A stretch of DNA of 37,243 nt. Source: Bradyrhizobium guangdongense. GTDB taxonomy: Bacteria > Pseudomonadota > Alphaproteobacteria > Rhizobiales > Xanthobacteraceae. Positions within the stretch are counted from its first letter, which is position 1; each line of letters opens with the position of its first letter. The notes beneath the pieces are model-generated. The model worked only from the letters and a program-made list of their open reading frames with translations, did not search any database and was not told the origin of the DNA. The position numbers and the translations under genes are program-made. Positions 23,527-31,233 of this stretch are shown piece by piece. Location: assembly GCF_006483445.1 (NCBI RefSeq), contig NZ_PPPT01000151.1:1-37243 (forward strand). The letters run 5' to 3'.

Positions 23527-24861
23527 GTGAGCATATTTTGCAGATTGTGCCTGGTGCTGGCGGCCAGCTGGCTTGGGCTCGGGCAGGCGTCAGCGGAAAC
23601 ACGCGTCGCGCTCGTGATCGGCAACGGCGCCTATGCCAACGGCGCACCCCTTCCCAATCCGCGACACGATGCCGAGGACGTCGCCACCGCGCTGAAGAAG
23701 AGCAATTTCGAGGTGATCGTCGGCACCGACCTCGGCCAGGCCGCGATGCAGGAGCTGCTGATCCGCTTTGCGCGCGCGGCGAGCAAGTCCGATGTCGCCG
23801 TGTTCTACTACAGCGGTCACGCGATGCAGTACAACGGCGTCAACTATCTGATGCCGGTCGATGCCAGGCTCAGCGATGAAGCCGATTTGCGACGCTTCGC
23901 GCGCGTCGACGACATCCTGAGCGACCTGCAGCAGGCCAAGAATCTGCGCATCCTGGTGCTGGATTCCTGCCGCGACAATCCGCTTGCCGAGAACCTGAAG
24001 CGCTCGGGCGCCACGCGCAGCGGGTCGATCGGACGGGGCCTGACCAAGATGGAAGCGCCGCTCGGCACCATCATCTCCTTCTCGACCCAGTCGGGCCAGA
24101 CCGCCGATGACGGCGACGGCCGCAACAGCCCTTACACGACGGCTTTCCTGAAGCACATCGAGGAACCGCACGAGATCGGCGACGTCTTCCGCGAGATCAG
24201 CAGCGACGTCTACGAGCGCAGCCGGAAGACGCAGCTCCCCGAGCTTTCGCTGTCGATCGTCGGCAAATTCTATCTGAACGGACCGGTGTCGATCACCGTC
24301 ACCCCGCCTGCTCCGCAAGCGGCGGCGCCAGCCGACCCGTGCGCCTCCGCCGAGGCGCACTGGAAGGCGGCCGATGCGATCGCAACGACAGCCGCCTATG
24401 AGGACCACATCGCACGGTTCTCGAAATGCGCCTTTGCCAACCTCGCCAAGGCGCGCATCGACGGCATGAAGAAGACGGCGATGGCGCCCTCAGCCGATAC
24501 GCGCGCCGCCGGAGCTGCGAACTTCGACGGCAAGTGGGACGTGACCGTGAACTGCCCGACGTCAGGCAAGGTGCAGGGCTATACCAGGCCGCTGACTGCG
24601 ACCGTCACGAACGGCGTGATCCACGCCGAGGATCCCGAACCGGGAAAGCCGAATTGGCTCAAGATCGACGGCCAGATACCGCCCGATGGCAAGACGACGT
24701 TGAGTGCGCGCGGCGTGACGGGACCGAGCGCCTATTCGGTCGGCGCTCTCGCGCCGGGGACACCCTTTTCCTATACGATCGACGCCCAGTTCGAACGCAT
24801 CCGCGGCACGGGCAAGCGCAACGAGCAGCGGCCCTGCACATTCACCTTCGTGAAGCGATAG
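23527..24861 (+). CDS. secreted caspase-like (peptidase C14) protein
   Basis: A 444-residue protein read from a GTG at 23527, preceded by GGGGGA. A signal peptide (MSIFCRLCLVLAASWLGLGQ, cleavage after ASA) precedes the caspase p20 domain (24-250), which begins ETRVALVIGNGAYANGAPL. The catalytic dyad is H98 (FYYSGHAMQYNG) and C148 (LVLDSCRDNP). A proline/alanine linker (about 258-272) is followed by a region with paired cysteines and a C-terminal beta-rich domain (about 340-444; FDGKWDVTVNCPTSGKVQGY) of unknown type. Export and an intact dyad suggest an active periplasmic protease, as in many rhizobial metacaspase-like proteins. The substrate is unknown. An ATG far upstream would overlap the GST gene and lacks a signal peptide. 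Confidence 0.88.
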   Translation: MSIFCRLCLVLAASWLGLGQASAETRVALVIGNGAYANGAPLPNPRHDAEDVATALKKSNFEVIVGTDLGQAAMQELLIRFARAASKSDVAVFYYSGHAMQYNGVNYLMPVDARLSDEADLRRFARVDDILSDLQQAKNLRILVLDSCRDNPLAENLKRSGATRSGSIGRGLTKMEAPLGTIISFSTQSGQTADDGDGRNSPYTTAFLKHIEEPHEIGDVFREISSDVYERSRKTQLPELSLSIVGKFYLNGPVSITVTPPAPQAAAPADPCASAEAHWKAADAIATTAAYEDHIARFSKCAFANLAKARIDGMKKTAMAPSADTRAAGAANFDGKWDVTVNCPTSGKVQGYTRPLTATVTNGVIHAEDPEPGKPNWLKIDGQIPPDGKTTLSARGVTGPSAYSVGALAPGTPFSYTIDAQFERIRGTGKRNEQRPCTFTFVKR

Positions 24862-24879
24862 CGTGTGGTGTGCGCGGGA

Positions 24880-24982
24880 CTAGAGCTTCGTTCCGATGGA
24901 ATCGGAACGGGGGCTCTAGATTCTGGTTTTGACGCGTTTTCTGAGCGCGAACCGGAATCCACTTCGCTGGAAAACGCTCTAG
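24880..24982. repeat. rhizobial intergenic palindromic repeat (CTAGAGC...GCTCTAG type)
   Basis: A hairpin CTAGAGCTTCGTTCCGAT / ATCGGAACGGGGGCTCTAG (24880-24919) is followed by the typical block GACGCGTTTTCTGAGCGCG ... GGAATCCACTTCGCTGG and AAAACGCTCTAG. This is a very common Bradyrhizobium/Rhodopseudomonas intergenic element. Its last CTAG supplies the stop codon of the minus-strand DUF2778 gene. It separates two convergent genes and probably ends both transcripts. Confidence 0.8.
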
Positions 24983-26118
24983 TCGACCCGCGCCAGCACG
25001 GCGATCTTGCGGATGCCCTTGTTACGATAGGCATCGAGGAAAGCGTAGTAGTCCTTGAACGATATGCAGCCGTTGGAATCGCCGTTCGGCCCGAGCATGA
25101 AAGTGTGCGCGAGCAGGCCGTCGCGGCCGAAGATCGCACTCTCGCCACCGATCGGTGTCAGCCGCAGCGCCGGCACGCCGTGGAACAGCGCTTCGCGGGG
25201 CTTCAGCGTGTAGATGTGCGGCGGCGTTACGCCGCGCATGCGCAAATTGGACGAGCGCGGATTGTCGAGGTTGGAGCCGAGGCCGGAATGCGCCTCGAGC
25301 CTTGTGCCGTCGGGCAGATAGACCGTCTTCGCCGTGATGTCATAGACCGCGGTCTCGCGATCATAGGGCGCCGAACCGCCGAGCATCGGGTTCTGCTCCT
25401 TCGGCGCGATGCTCGCGGTGATGCTGGCATCCGCCGAGGCATAGGCGAGCAAGCCGCCGGACGGCTCGCGCTTGCCCCAGAGCTTTTCGACCATCGAGTG
25501 CCTGTCGTTGGAGGCGATCGACATCACAGCGGCCTTGGCGCGCTCGGCGAGAGATTTCTTCGCCGGCGGCGCGGGCACGTTTTCCGCGGGATCGTTGAGC
25601 GCGACTTGCACCGGCGCCTCGGGGCTACGTTTGGCCTTGGCAGCATCTGCGATCTTCGCAGGAGCCGGAGCCTTCGGCGCTTCTGCGACCCTGGCGGTCT
25701 CAGCGGGCTTTACGTCGGCAATCTTCGTCGACGGCGCAGCACTCGCCGCATTCGATTCAACGCCTTGCGCGGCCGCCGCAGCAAAACGCTCGTTGAACAT
25801 TTCGCGGCTGATGGGTGCCGCGACCTGCAGGCGATCGGGAAGAAGCGCGAACACTTCCTTCACCGCCGCGCCCGCCTCGCGCAGCGCGACCTTGGGCGCG
25901 CGCTTGATTACGGGCTCGTCGTAGTTGGCAACCCCGAGCGTCGGATAGGGGCTCGAAGCGATGATGTTGCTGTACACGGTCCAGCCGCAGCCCAGCACAA
26001 GGCAGCCGATCGCGGCGGCGCCTACGAAATTTTGGGAGCTAGCTTTTCGGGAAGACTTCCGAGAATTCTTCTTGGACTTCCGTGCCGCGTGACTCCGCGC
26101 AGCGATACTCGTACTCAT
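24979..26118 (-). CDS. DUF2778 (Tlde1-like) L,D-transpeptidase-fold membrane protein
   Basis: A 379-residue protein. A basic cytosolic tail (1-29) precedes one membrane anchor (31-50; FVGAAAIGCLVLGCGWTVYS). A long alanine/proline/lysine-rich periplasmic linker (about 110-200) leads to the C-terminal DUF2778 domain (about 255-379). The active-site signature is H338 and C351 in HTFMLGPNGDSNGCISFKDY, matching the H-x-n-SNGCxS motif of L,D-transpeptidase-like Tlde1. Family enzymes edit peptidoglycan peptides; in Salmonella the relative is a type VI toxin. Here no immunity gene or secretion genes are adjacent, so a resident cell-wall role is more likely. The stop codon lies in the end of an intergenic repeat, so the last residues may have been shaped by it. 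Confidence 0.87.
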   Translation of the reverse strand: MSTSIAARSHAARKSKKNSRKSSRKASSQNFVGAAAIGCLVLGCGWTVYSNIIASSPYPTLGVANYDEPVIKRAPKVALREAGAAVKEVFALLPDRLQVAAPISREMFNERFAAAAAQGVESNAASAAPSTKIADVKPAETARVAEAPKAPAPAKIADAAKAKRSPEAPVQVALNDPAENVPAPPAKKSLAERAKAAVMSIASNDRHSMVEKLWGKREPSGGLLAYASADASITASIAPKEQNPMLGGSAPYDRETAVYDITAKTVYLPDGTRLEAHSGLGSNLDNPRSSNLRMRGVTPPHIYTLKPREALFHGVPALRLTPIGGESAIFGRDGLLAHTFMLGPNGDSNGCISFKDYYAFLDAYRNKGIRKIAVLARVD

Positions 26119-26290
26119 TCGCCTTGCGTCCAGAACAGTTCCACTCAGTCCCCCTTCAAGTGCCGCTGCTGGTCAGGTTCCAGCACTGCATCTGGCAGAG
26201 GGTCGGAGCGTCATTAAGGCGACTTTTAGTAAAAGGCAGATTAAGTTCGGGCGGTTCCAAGGCAATTCGTTAACGTTGTCCCAATTTGGG

Positions 26291-26315
26291 AAAAAGCCCG
26301 CAGAATCACGGGCTT
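26291..26315 (-). terminator. Rho-independent terminator of the DUF899 gene
   Basis: On the minus strand the stem AAGCCCG / CGGGCTT with an eight-base loop is followed by TTTCCC. It lies 25 bases after the DUF899 stop. A TCCCAA-T-TTGGGA palindrome (26279-26291) adjoins it. The rest of 26119-26278 should hold the DUF2778 promoter, which I cannot identify with confidence. Confidence 0.75.
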
Positions 26316-26339
26316 ATTCCATGCCTCGGAGCGCGATTC

Positions 26340-27035
26340 TCAGTAGCTGAGCCGGGGGTACCAGTCCTTGCCGCGCCCCTCCGGTGTGGTGTCCAAAATT
26401 GACCAAAGTGGGTCCAACTCGGGCGAGCCACGCGGGTCCTGGCCGGGGTCGGCGGTGGCCATTCCCATCTCGCCGGACCAGAAGTGACGGATGCTGCCGT
26501 CGAGCCTCGTGAAGACACTGTAGCCCGACACATCGGCATCCTCAGCGCTCACATAATCCCGCGTGTAGTCGCCTGACGTATCGGAATAGATCTTGTGGCG
26601 TGTCCAGCCACGCGCCTGCTTCGCGGCAACGAGCCGCGCGATCGGCGAGCGCGCGACGAAGACGAACGCGATGCGCTGCTCGATATCGGGAAGCTTGGCG
26701 TCCCACGTGCTCATGAAGGAAGTGCACATCGGACAAGGCCGCTCACGCTGCGGCCCGAACATGTAGTTGTAGACGATGAGCGTCTGCCTATCTCCGAACA
26801 GCTCCGCGAATTTGACCGGCCCGCCCTCGCCTTCGAAAACATATGACTTCGTCACCTCGCCGCCCTCAGGCAGCGCACGGCGCAATTCCGCGACGCGCTC
26901 GGTCTGGCGGCGCAGCTCGATCTCTTCGATCAACAACGCCTGGCGCGCGCGCCGGTACGCGGCACTTTCGTTGGGATGACGCGTGCGATTGGTGCTGGCG
27001 AGCTCTGTGGCGGGCGTCAGGACAGGACTGCTCAT
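26340..27035 (-). CDS. DUF899 thioredoxin-like protein
   Basis: A 231-residue cytosolic protein of the DUF899 family. A helical N-terminal region (ESAAYRRARQALLIEEIELR) is followed by a thioredoxin-like fold with FAELFGDRQTLIVYNYMFGP and the CxxC pair C101-PM-C104 (RPCPMCTSFMSTWD). The family end is recognisable as GYSVFTRLDGSIRHFWS and the C-terminal GKDWYPRLSY. A redox role is likely but unproven. GAGGTGACC lies before the ATG. It is divergent from the FecR gene across a 219-base gap that contains a perfect 20-bp palindrome. Confidence 0.9.
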   Translation of the reverse strand: MSSPVLTPATELASTNRTRHPNESAAYRRARQALLIEEIELRRQTERVAELRRALPEGGEVTKSYVFEGEGGPVKFAELFGDRQTLIVYNYMFGPQRERPCPMCTSFMSTWDAKLPDIEQRIAFVFVARSPIARLVAAKQARGWTRHKIYSDTSGDYTRDYVSAEDADVSGYSVFTRLDGSIRHFWSGEMGMATADPGQDPRGSPELDPLWSILDTTPEGRGKDWYPRLSY

Positions 27036-27196
27036 CGGTCACCTCGTCTGTTGCGCCGGCGTCATTACAAGACGAACTCGAGGTGGCCGTTCCGACATCG
27101 CCGTCGCGGAAAATCCGGCAGCCTTGAAACCTTGGGAAATGCCGCCCACCTCGACCAATTGTGGCTCAATCCAGAGCTTTTCACTTCTGGTTGTAT

Positions 27197-27216
27197 GTGA
27201 TACGGTACCGTATCAC
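27197..27216. promoter_or_regulatory. perfect 20-bp palindromic operator
   Basis: GTGATACGGTACCGTATCAC reads the same on both strands over 20 bases. Its length and symmetry are typical of TetR-type dimer sites. It lies 38 bases before the FecR ATG and about 160 bases before the divergent DUF899 start, so it most likely controls the FecR-cyclase operon. No TetR-type gene is in the window, so the regulator would act from elsewhere. Confidence 0.65.
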
Positions 27217-27254
27217 GATCATTTGAGTAGTCCGAGCGCCGAATGGAGGCTTCC

Positions 27255-27776
27255 ATGTTCAAGGCCGCACGCGCGGGATTCTTTGCTTTGGCATCGCTTT
27301 GCCTGACTTTCGCGGAGGTTTCGGCGCAGCCCGCCACGCTCGGCTGCACGTCGAGCCCGTCGTCCAACGCAACGCAGATATTACGTTGTGACAATGGCAT
27401 CACAATCGTCGCCGAAAGCGGCGCGAGGTTTGAACTTAAAGACAATAATCGCGACGGACATATCGACTCCATCGAATTGAGCAGCAAGGCCTTGCTAGTT
27501 GAAGTTCCCAAGAAGCCCGGTGGCAATCGTTTCAAGGTGCTGACGCCACAGGCGATTGCAGCCGTGCGTGGCACCAAATGGGCCGTCGATGCCTCCGACG
27601 GCAAGACCGCCGTGTTCGTCGCCGACGGACGCGTTGCGGTCAGCCGCCGTGCCGGCGGCAAGTCGGTCACGCTTGGTGTCGGTGAAGGCGTCGATGTCGA
27701 AGGCACCGGAGCCTTGGTCGTGAAGCAATGGGGCGCACCGCGCGTCACCGCGCTGATGGCAAGGCTTGGTCAATGA
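27255..27776 (+). CDS. secreted FecR-domain protein with EF-hand-like loop
   Basis: A 173-residue protein with a signal peptide (MFKAARAGFFALASLCLTFA, cleavage after SA before QPA). Two cysteines (C31, C45) follow. Residues 63-74, DNNRDGHIDSIE, match the canonical EF-hand calcium loop at positions 1, 3, 5, 6, 8 and 12. The FecR core (about 92-150) contains FKVLTPQAIAAVRGTKWAVD, then KTAVFVADGRVAVS and VTLGVGEGVDVEG. FecR domains usually sense or relay periplasmic signals; here there is no sigma factor, and the next gene is a CHASE2 cyclase. ATG 27255 is preferred over ATG 27243 for signal-peptide fit. The stop lies in the first copy of a short tandem repeat. Confidence 0.87.
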   Translation: MFKAARAGFFALASLCLTFAEVSAQPATLGCTSSPSSNATQILRCDNGITIVAESGARFELKDNNRDGHIDSIELSSKALLVEVPKKPGGNRFKVLTPQAIAAVRGTKWAVDASDGKTAVFVADGRVAVSRRAGGKSVTLGVGEGVDVEGTGALVVKQWGAPRVTALMARLGQ

Positions 27777-27822
27777 GGCTCGGTCAATAGATTCTTGGAC
27801 AATAGATTTTGGACAATAGATT
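27768..27822. repeat. four-copy 14/15-bp tandem repeat in the fecR-cyclase junction
   Basis: Copies start at 27768, 27782, 27797 and 27811 (core GGtCAATgA, GGTCAATAGATT, GGACAATAGATT, GGACAATAGATT), spaced 14, 15 and 14 bases. The first copy includes the FecR stop codon; the last ends seven bases before the cyclase start codon. Unlike its surroundings it is AT-rich. It probably arose by slippage and could vary between strains. Confidence 0.85.
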
Positions 27823-27828
27823 GAGCGG

Positions 27829-29715
27829 ATGAGTAAGCGTCGCTTCCACGGTCTGATCGCGCTTGTGCTGACGGCGCTCTGGGGTGCCGGCATCTATGCC
27901 GGTCACGCCACTGGCCATTTGCGCGTTCTCGATCGCCTCGAAGCAACGCTGACGGATCTGCGCACGCTGGCGCGCGGAGTGATAACCCCGCCCGATCTCG
28001 TCACCATCGTGGCCATCGACGATACCGTCGTAAAGCGCGGCGGCCACTATCCCCTCGCCCGCGCCGATCTCGCGCGCGTCGTCGACGCCGTCGCAAGATT
28101 CGAGCCCAAGCTGATAGCGATCGATCTGCTGCTGGTGGACCGCGGCACGGCCTCTGACGACGATTTGCTGGCCAAAGCGCTCGCGGAAAAGCCTGCCGTG
28201 CTCGCGGCGGCCGCAATCTTTCCGGACACAAGCGCGGCCGTCGAGACCGGCAGCGAGGGACCGCTCGGGAATCTGCCGCAGGCCGATCGCTTCCTGCTGC
28301 CGCTTCCCGTCTTCGCCGACCATGCCGATGTCGGCATCGTCAACGTCGCCACGGGATCACCGCTGTCGATCCCGATGCTGTTTCGGACCCGCGACAAGGT
28401 CGAACTGTCGTTTCCGCTGCGGGTTGCGACGCGCGTACTCGACAAGCCGCTGACGGTGGCGCCGGACCATTTGTCGATCGGTGAACACTCGGTCGCGACC
28501 GATGCGAATTACACGCTGCCGATCACCTATTACGGCCCGCGCCGCACGATCCGAACGGTCAGCGCGCAAACCGTGTTCGACGGCACACTCAATCGCAATG
28601 CAATCCAGGACCGGATCGTCGTCATCGGCGCGGCGGTCGCCGGTGGCGGTGATTTCTTCCCGACGCCGTTCGATTCCCTGATGCCGGGCGTGGAGGTGAT
28701 CTCGACCGCGATCACGCATCTGATCGCCGGCGACGGGATCGTGCATGACCGCAGCGTTCGTATCGCCGAAACCGCAACGATCATCCTGCTGCCGCTGCTG
28801 CTGGTCGGGCTGTTGGCCTGGCGGCGGAGCGCGATCGGGCTTGTCGCAGCCGCGGTGGTGTTCCTGGCCTGGGCTGCGTTGAACGTGTTCGCCTTCACGC
28901 ACGGCATCTGGCTCAATGCCGCGACCACGCTCGCTGCAACCGTCCCGCCGGTTGCGCTCTTCTCGGCGACGCAATTATGGGCCGGCGGGCGCAGGACGCA
29001 GTATTTTGCAACCCGCAGCCGACTGCTGGCGCAATTCCAGGCGCCGGCGGTGCAGGAGTGGCTGGCGCGCGATCCGGACTTCCTCGTGAAGCCGGTCCGG
29101 CAGAACGGCGCCATCGTCTTCATCGACCTCTCCGGCTTCACGGCGCTGAGCGAGAATCTTGATCCGGACGAGCTGCGCGACCTGCTGAAAGAACTGCATG
29201 CGCTGGTCGACCGCGAGGCGGTTGCCTGTGGCGGCACCATCACCGGTTTTCTCGGTGATGGCGCGATGATCCTGTTCGGCCTGCCACAACAGGCACCCGA
29301 CGATGCCGCGCGCGCTGTCCAATGCTGTATCGGCCTCTACCGGATGGCGGAGCGCTGGATCGCGACCCTCCCGCGCGAGATCGGCGGCCAGCTCGGCTTC
29401 AAGATCGGTGCGCATTTCGGAACCATCGTGGCCTCGCGGCTCGGCGGCCGCAGCCATGCGCACATCACGGCCACAGGCGATACGGTGAACGTCGCAAGCC
29501 GCCTGATGGAGGTCGCCGCCCAGCATGGCGCGAGCCTCGCCTTGAGCGATACGCTGCTCAGCGAAGCCGGCACCCGCGCACCCCTGGCCGCGGGTCGTCT
29601 GATCGGCCCCATGCAGGCCAGCATTCGCGGCCGGACGGGCGAGATGACGGTCTGGTTCTGGCGCAATGAGCCGCAGACTGCACAGGCCAAAGCCGTGCCG
29701 GATCGGGTGAGCTAG
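27829..29715 (+). CDS. CHASE2-domain adenylate/guanylate cyclase
   Basis: A 628-residue membrane sensor. TM1 (about 8-25) leads to a periplasmic CHASE2 domain (about 35-300; VTIVAIDDTVVKRGGHYPLA, IAIDLLLVDRG and the end IVVIGAAVAGGGDFFPTP). Three membrane helices (about 313-380) follow, then a class III cyclase domain (about 425-600). Metal-binding D433 (VFIDLSGFTALSE) and D477 (GFLGDGAMILFG) and the transition-state residues N554/R558 (GDTVNVASRL) are present, so it should be active. The product is most likely cAMP. It lies 52 bases after the FecR gene, on the same strand, so the secreted FecR protein is a likely partner of the CHASE2 sensor. Confidence 0.93.
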   Translation: MSKRRFHGLIALVLTALWGAGIYAGHATGHLRVLDRLEATLTDLRTLARGVITPPDLVTIVAIDDTVVKRGGHYPLARADLARVVDAVARFEPKLIAIDLLLVDRGTASDDDLLAKALAEKPAVLAAAAIFPDTSAAVETGSEGPLGNLPQADRFLLPLPVFADHADVGIVNVATGSPLSIPMLFRTRDKVELSFPLRVATRVLDKPLTVAPDHLSIGEHSVATDANYTLPITYYGPRRTIRTVSAQTVFDGTLNRNAIQDRIVVIGAAVAGGGDFFPTPFDSLMPGVEVISTAITHLIAGDGIVHDRSVRIAETATIILLPLLLVGLLAWRRSAIGLVAAAVVFLAWAALNVFAFTHGIWLNAATTLAATVPPVALFSATQLWAGGRRTQYFATRSRLLAQFQAPAVQEWLARDPDFLVKPVRQNGAIVFIDLSGFTALSENLDPDELRDLLKELHALVDREAVACGGTITGFLGDGAMILFGLPQQAPDDAARAVQCCIGLYRMAERWIATLPREIGGQLGFKIGAHFGTIVASRLGGRSHAHITATGDTVNVASRLMEVAAQHGASLALSDTLLSEAGTRAPLAAGRLIGPMQASIRGRTGEMTVWFWRNEPQTAQAKAVPDRVS

Positions 29716-29721
29716 TTTCGC

Positions 29722-31227
29722 CTATTTCTGCAGTTCCGGCGGCGGTGAACGATCCAGCACCTCGCGCTTGGCGCCCTCGAGCAGGTCGATACCGTAGGTC
29801 TCGACCACGAGCGGCCCGCGCTTGCGCGTCAACTCGGCGACGCGGCTCACCTGCCAGAAAATATCGTTGAGAAACGGATGTCCGTCGGTGCGCAGCTCAT
29901 CAACGAACAGCGCCTTGCCCGCGAGCAGTTTTGGATCGGGCTCGCTCATGTTGACCCAGCGGATGCGCTGCGATTGCTGCTGCACGCAGGTGCCGCGCGG
30001 CAGATAGAACGCCAGCCACGACGTCGTGCCGTAATCCGGCGCCAGGATGCATGTCGCGCCGGTCCGCGCGCGCACCGCCTCGATCTCATCGGCAAGCTGG
30101 CGCCAGCCGACGCCGACGCTGCGGACGGTGGCGTCGCGGCGATAGCCGGACAGCCATCCGGTATTGGCCTGCACGATGAGCGCTGCGAACATCACGATGC
30201 CGACGGGCGCGGCCCAGCGCAGGCAGAAATCGACGGTGCGCCGTTCGCGCGGCTTCCATTGCGCGATGTTGACGGCAGCGGCGGCTGCGACTGCGAAGGC
30301 CGGATAGATCGGCGCAAACCAGTTGGCCTCGACGCGCGCGTGCAGCGCGTGCCAGACGAAATAGCCGGTGATGACCCAGACCATCGTGTTGATCAGCACG
30401 CGCGAGGCCGACGCGCCCACCTTGCGCCAGGCCAGCACATGCAGCCCCATCGCGCCCAGGATGAAGACCAGAGGCGTCGCGAACGCGATCTGGGTCGGGA
30501 TGATCTCGGCGATGAAGACGGGACGAAAATCCTCGATCCGCGCACGGCCGAACTGCTTCAGGAACGAGACCCATTGATGGTCCGCGTTCCACAGGATCAC
30601 CGGCGAGAACACCGCAAAGGCGACGATGCCGCCGAGATAAGGCCAGGGCGAGAGAAACCAGCGCCGCAGCTTCGGCACGACGATCAGCCAGATCAGGATC
30701 GCAACACCGAAGAACAGCGCGGTGTATTTTGACAATAGCGCAGCACCGACGGCGACGCCGACCGCAAGCCACCAGGCGCCACGACCGGTCTCCAGCACTT
30801 TCGCGAGGAAGAACAGCACGAAGCTGGACGCCACCAGCAGCGGCGCATCGGGCGTGACGATCAGCGTGCCGACCGCCGCCATCAGCGTGACGTTGAGCAG
30901 GATCGCAGCGGTCGCCGCAACCCGCGCGCCGCCGAACAGGATCGCGGCCGCGCGGTACACGGCATAGCTCATGGGAATCGCGAGCAGGATCGAGACCAGG
31001 CGGACGCCGAGCTCGGTATCGCCGGCGATCAGCGTGCCGGCGCGGATGACATAGGCCACCATCGGCGGGTGGTCGTAATAGCCCCCCGCGAGGTTGTTCG
31101 ACCACATCCAGTAATAGGCTTCGTCGAAAGTGATCGGCGTGTAGGCGGCCGCGACAAGCCGCAGGCCGACCAGCGCGAGGATCGTGAGCGCGGTGTTGCG
31201 GACGATCCGCGCGTCAGCCCCGCCCAT
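29722..31227 (-). CDS. GT39/ArnT-like polyprenyl-phosphate glycosyltransferase
   Basis: A 501-residue integral membrane protein with about 11-12 hydrophobic segments. The first periplasmic loop carries the conserved acidic pair in ITFDEAYYWMWSNNL (D35, E36), followed by YYDHPPMVAYVIRAG, both typical of the GT-C fold PMT_2/ArnT family. It would transfer a sugar from a polyprenyl phosphate to an acceptor on the periplasmic side of the inner membrane. The gene lies six bases after the GT2-GtrA gene, which would make the lipid-linked donor, so they form an operon. A role in lipid A or polysaccharide decoration is inferred. It is convergent with the cyclase gene at six bases. Confidence 0.9.
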   Translation of the reverse strand: MGGADARIVRNTALTILALVGLRLVAAAYTPITFDEAYYWMWSNNLAGGYYDHPPMVAYVIRAGTLIAGDTELGVRLVSILLAIPMSYAVYRAAAILFGGARVAATAAILLNVTLMAAVGTLIVTPDAPLLVASSFVLFFLAKVLETGRGAWWLAVGVAVGAALLSKYTALFFGVAILIWLIVVPKLRRWFLSPWPYLGGIVAFAVFSPVILWNADHQWVSFLKQFGRARIEDFRPVFIAEIIPTQIAFATPLVFILGAMGLHVLAWRKVGASASRVLINTMVWVITGYFVWHALHARVEANWFAPIYPAFAVAAAAAVNIAQWKPRERRTVDFCLRWAAPVGIVMFAALIVQANTGWLSGYRRDATVRSVGVGWRQLADEIEAVRARTGATCILAPDYGTTSWLAFYLPRGTCVQQQSQRIRWVNMSEPDPKLLAGKALFVDELRTDGHPFLNDIFWQVSRVAELTRKRGPLVVETYGIDLLEGAKREVLDRSPPPELQK

Positions 31228-31233
31228 AACGCG

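Noticed and set aside
24979..26118. Type VI secretion toxin with immunity gene
   Set aside because: The DUF2778 domain is toxin-related, but no Tli-like immunity gene, PAAR, VgrG or secretion gene adjoins, and the long membrane-anchored form is typical of resident Rhizobiales proteins.
24865..26217. 450-codon plus-strand frame antisense to the DUF2778 gene
   Set aside because: It starts in an intergenic repeat and mirrors a clear membrane-anchored transpeptidase-like protein.
27768..27822. CRISPR-like short repeats
   Set aside because: Units are head to tail with no spacers, only four copies, and no cas genes are nearby; it is a simple tandem repeat.
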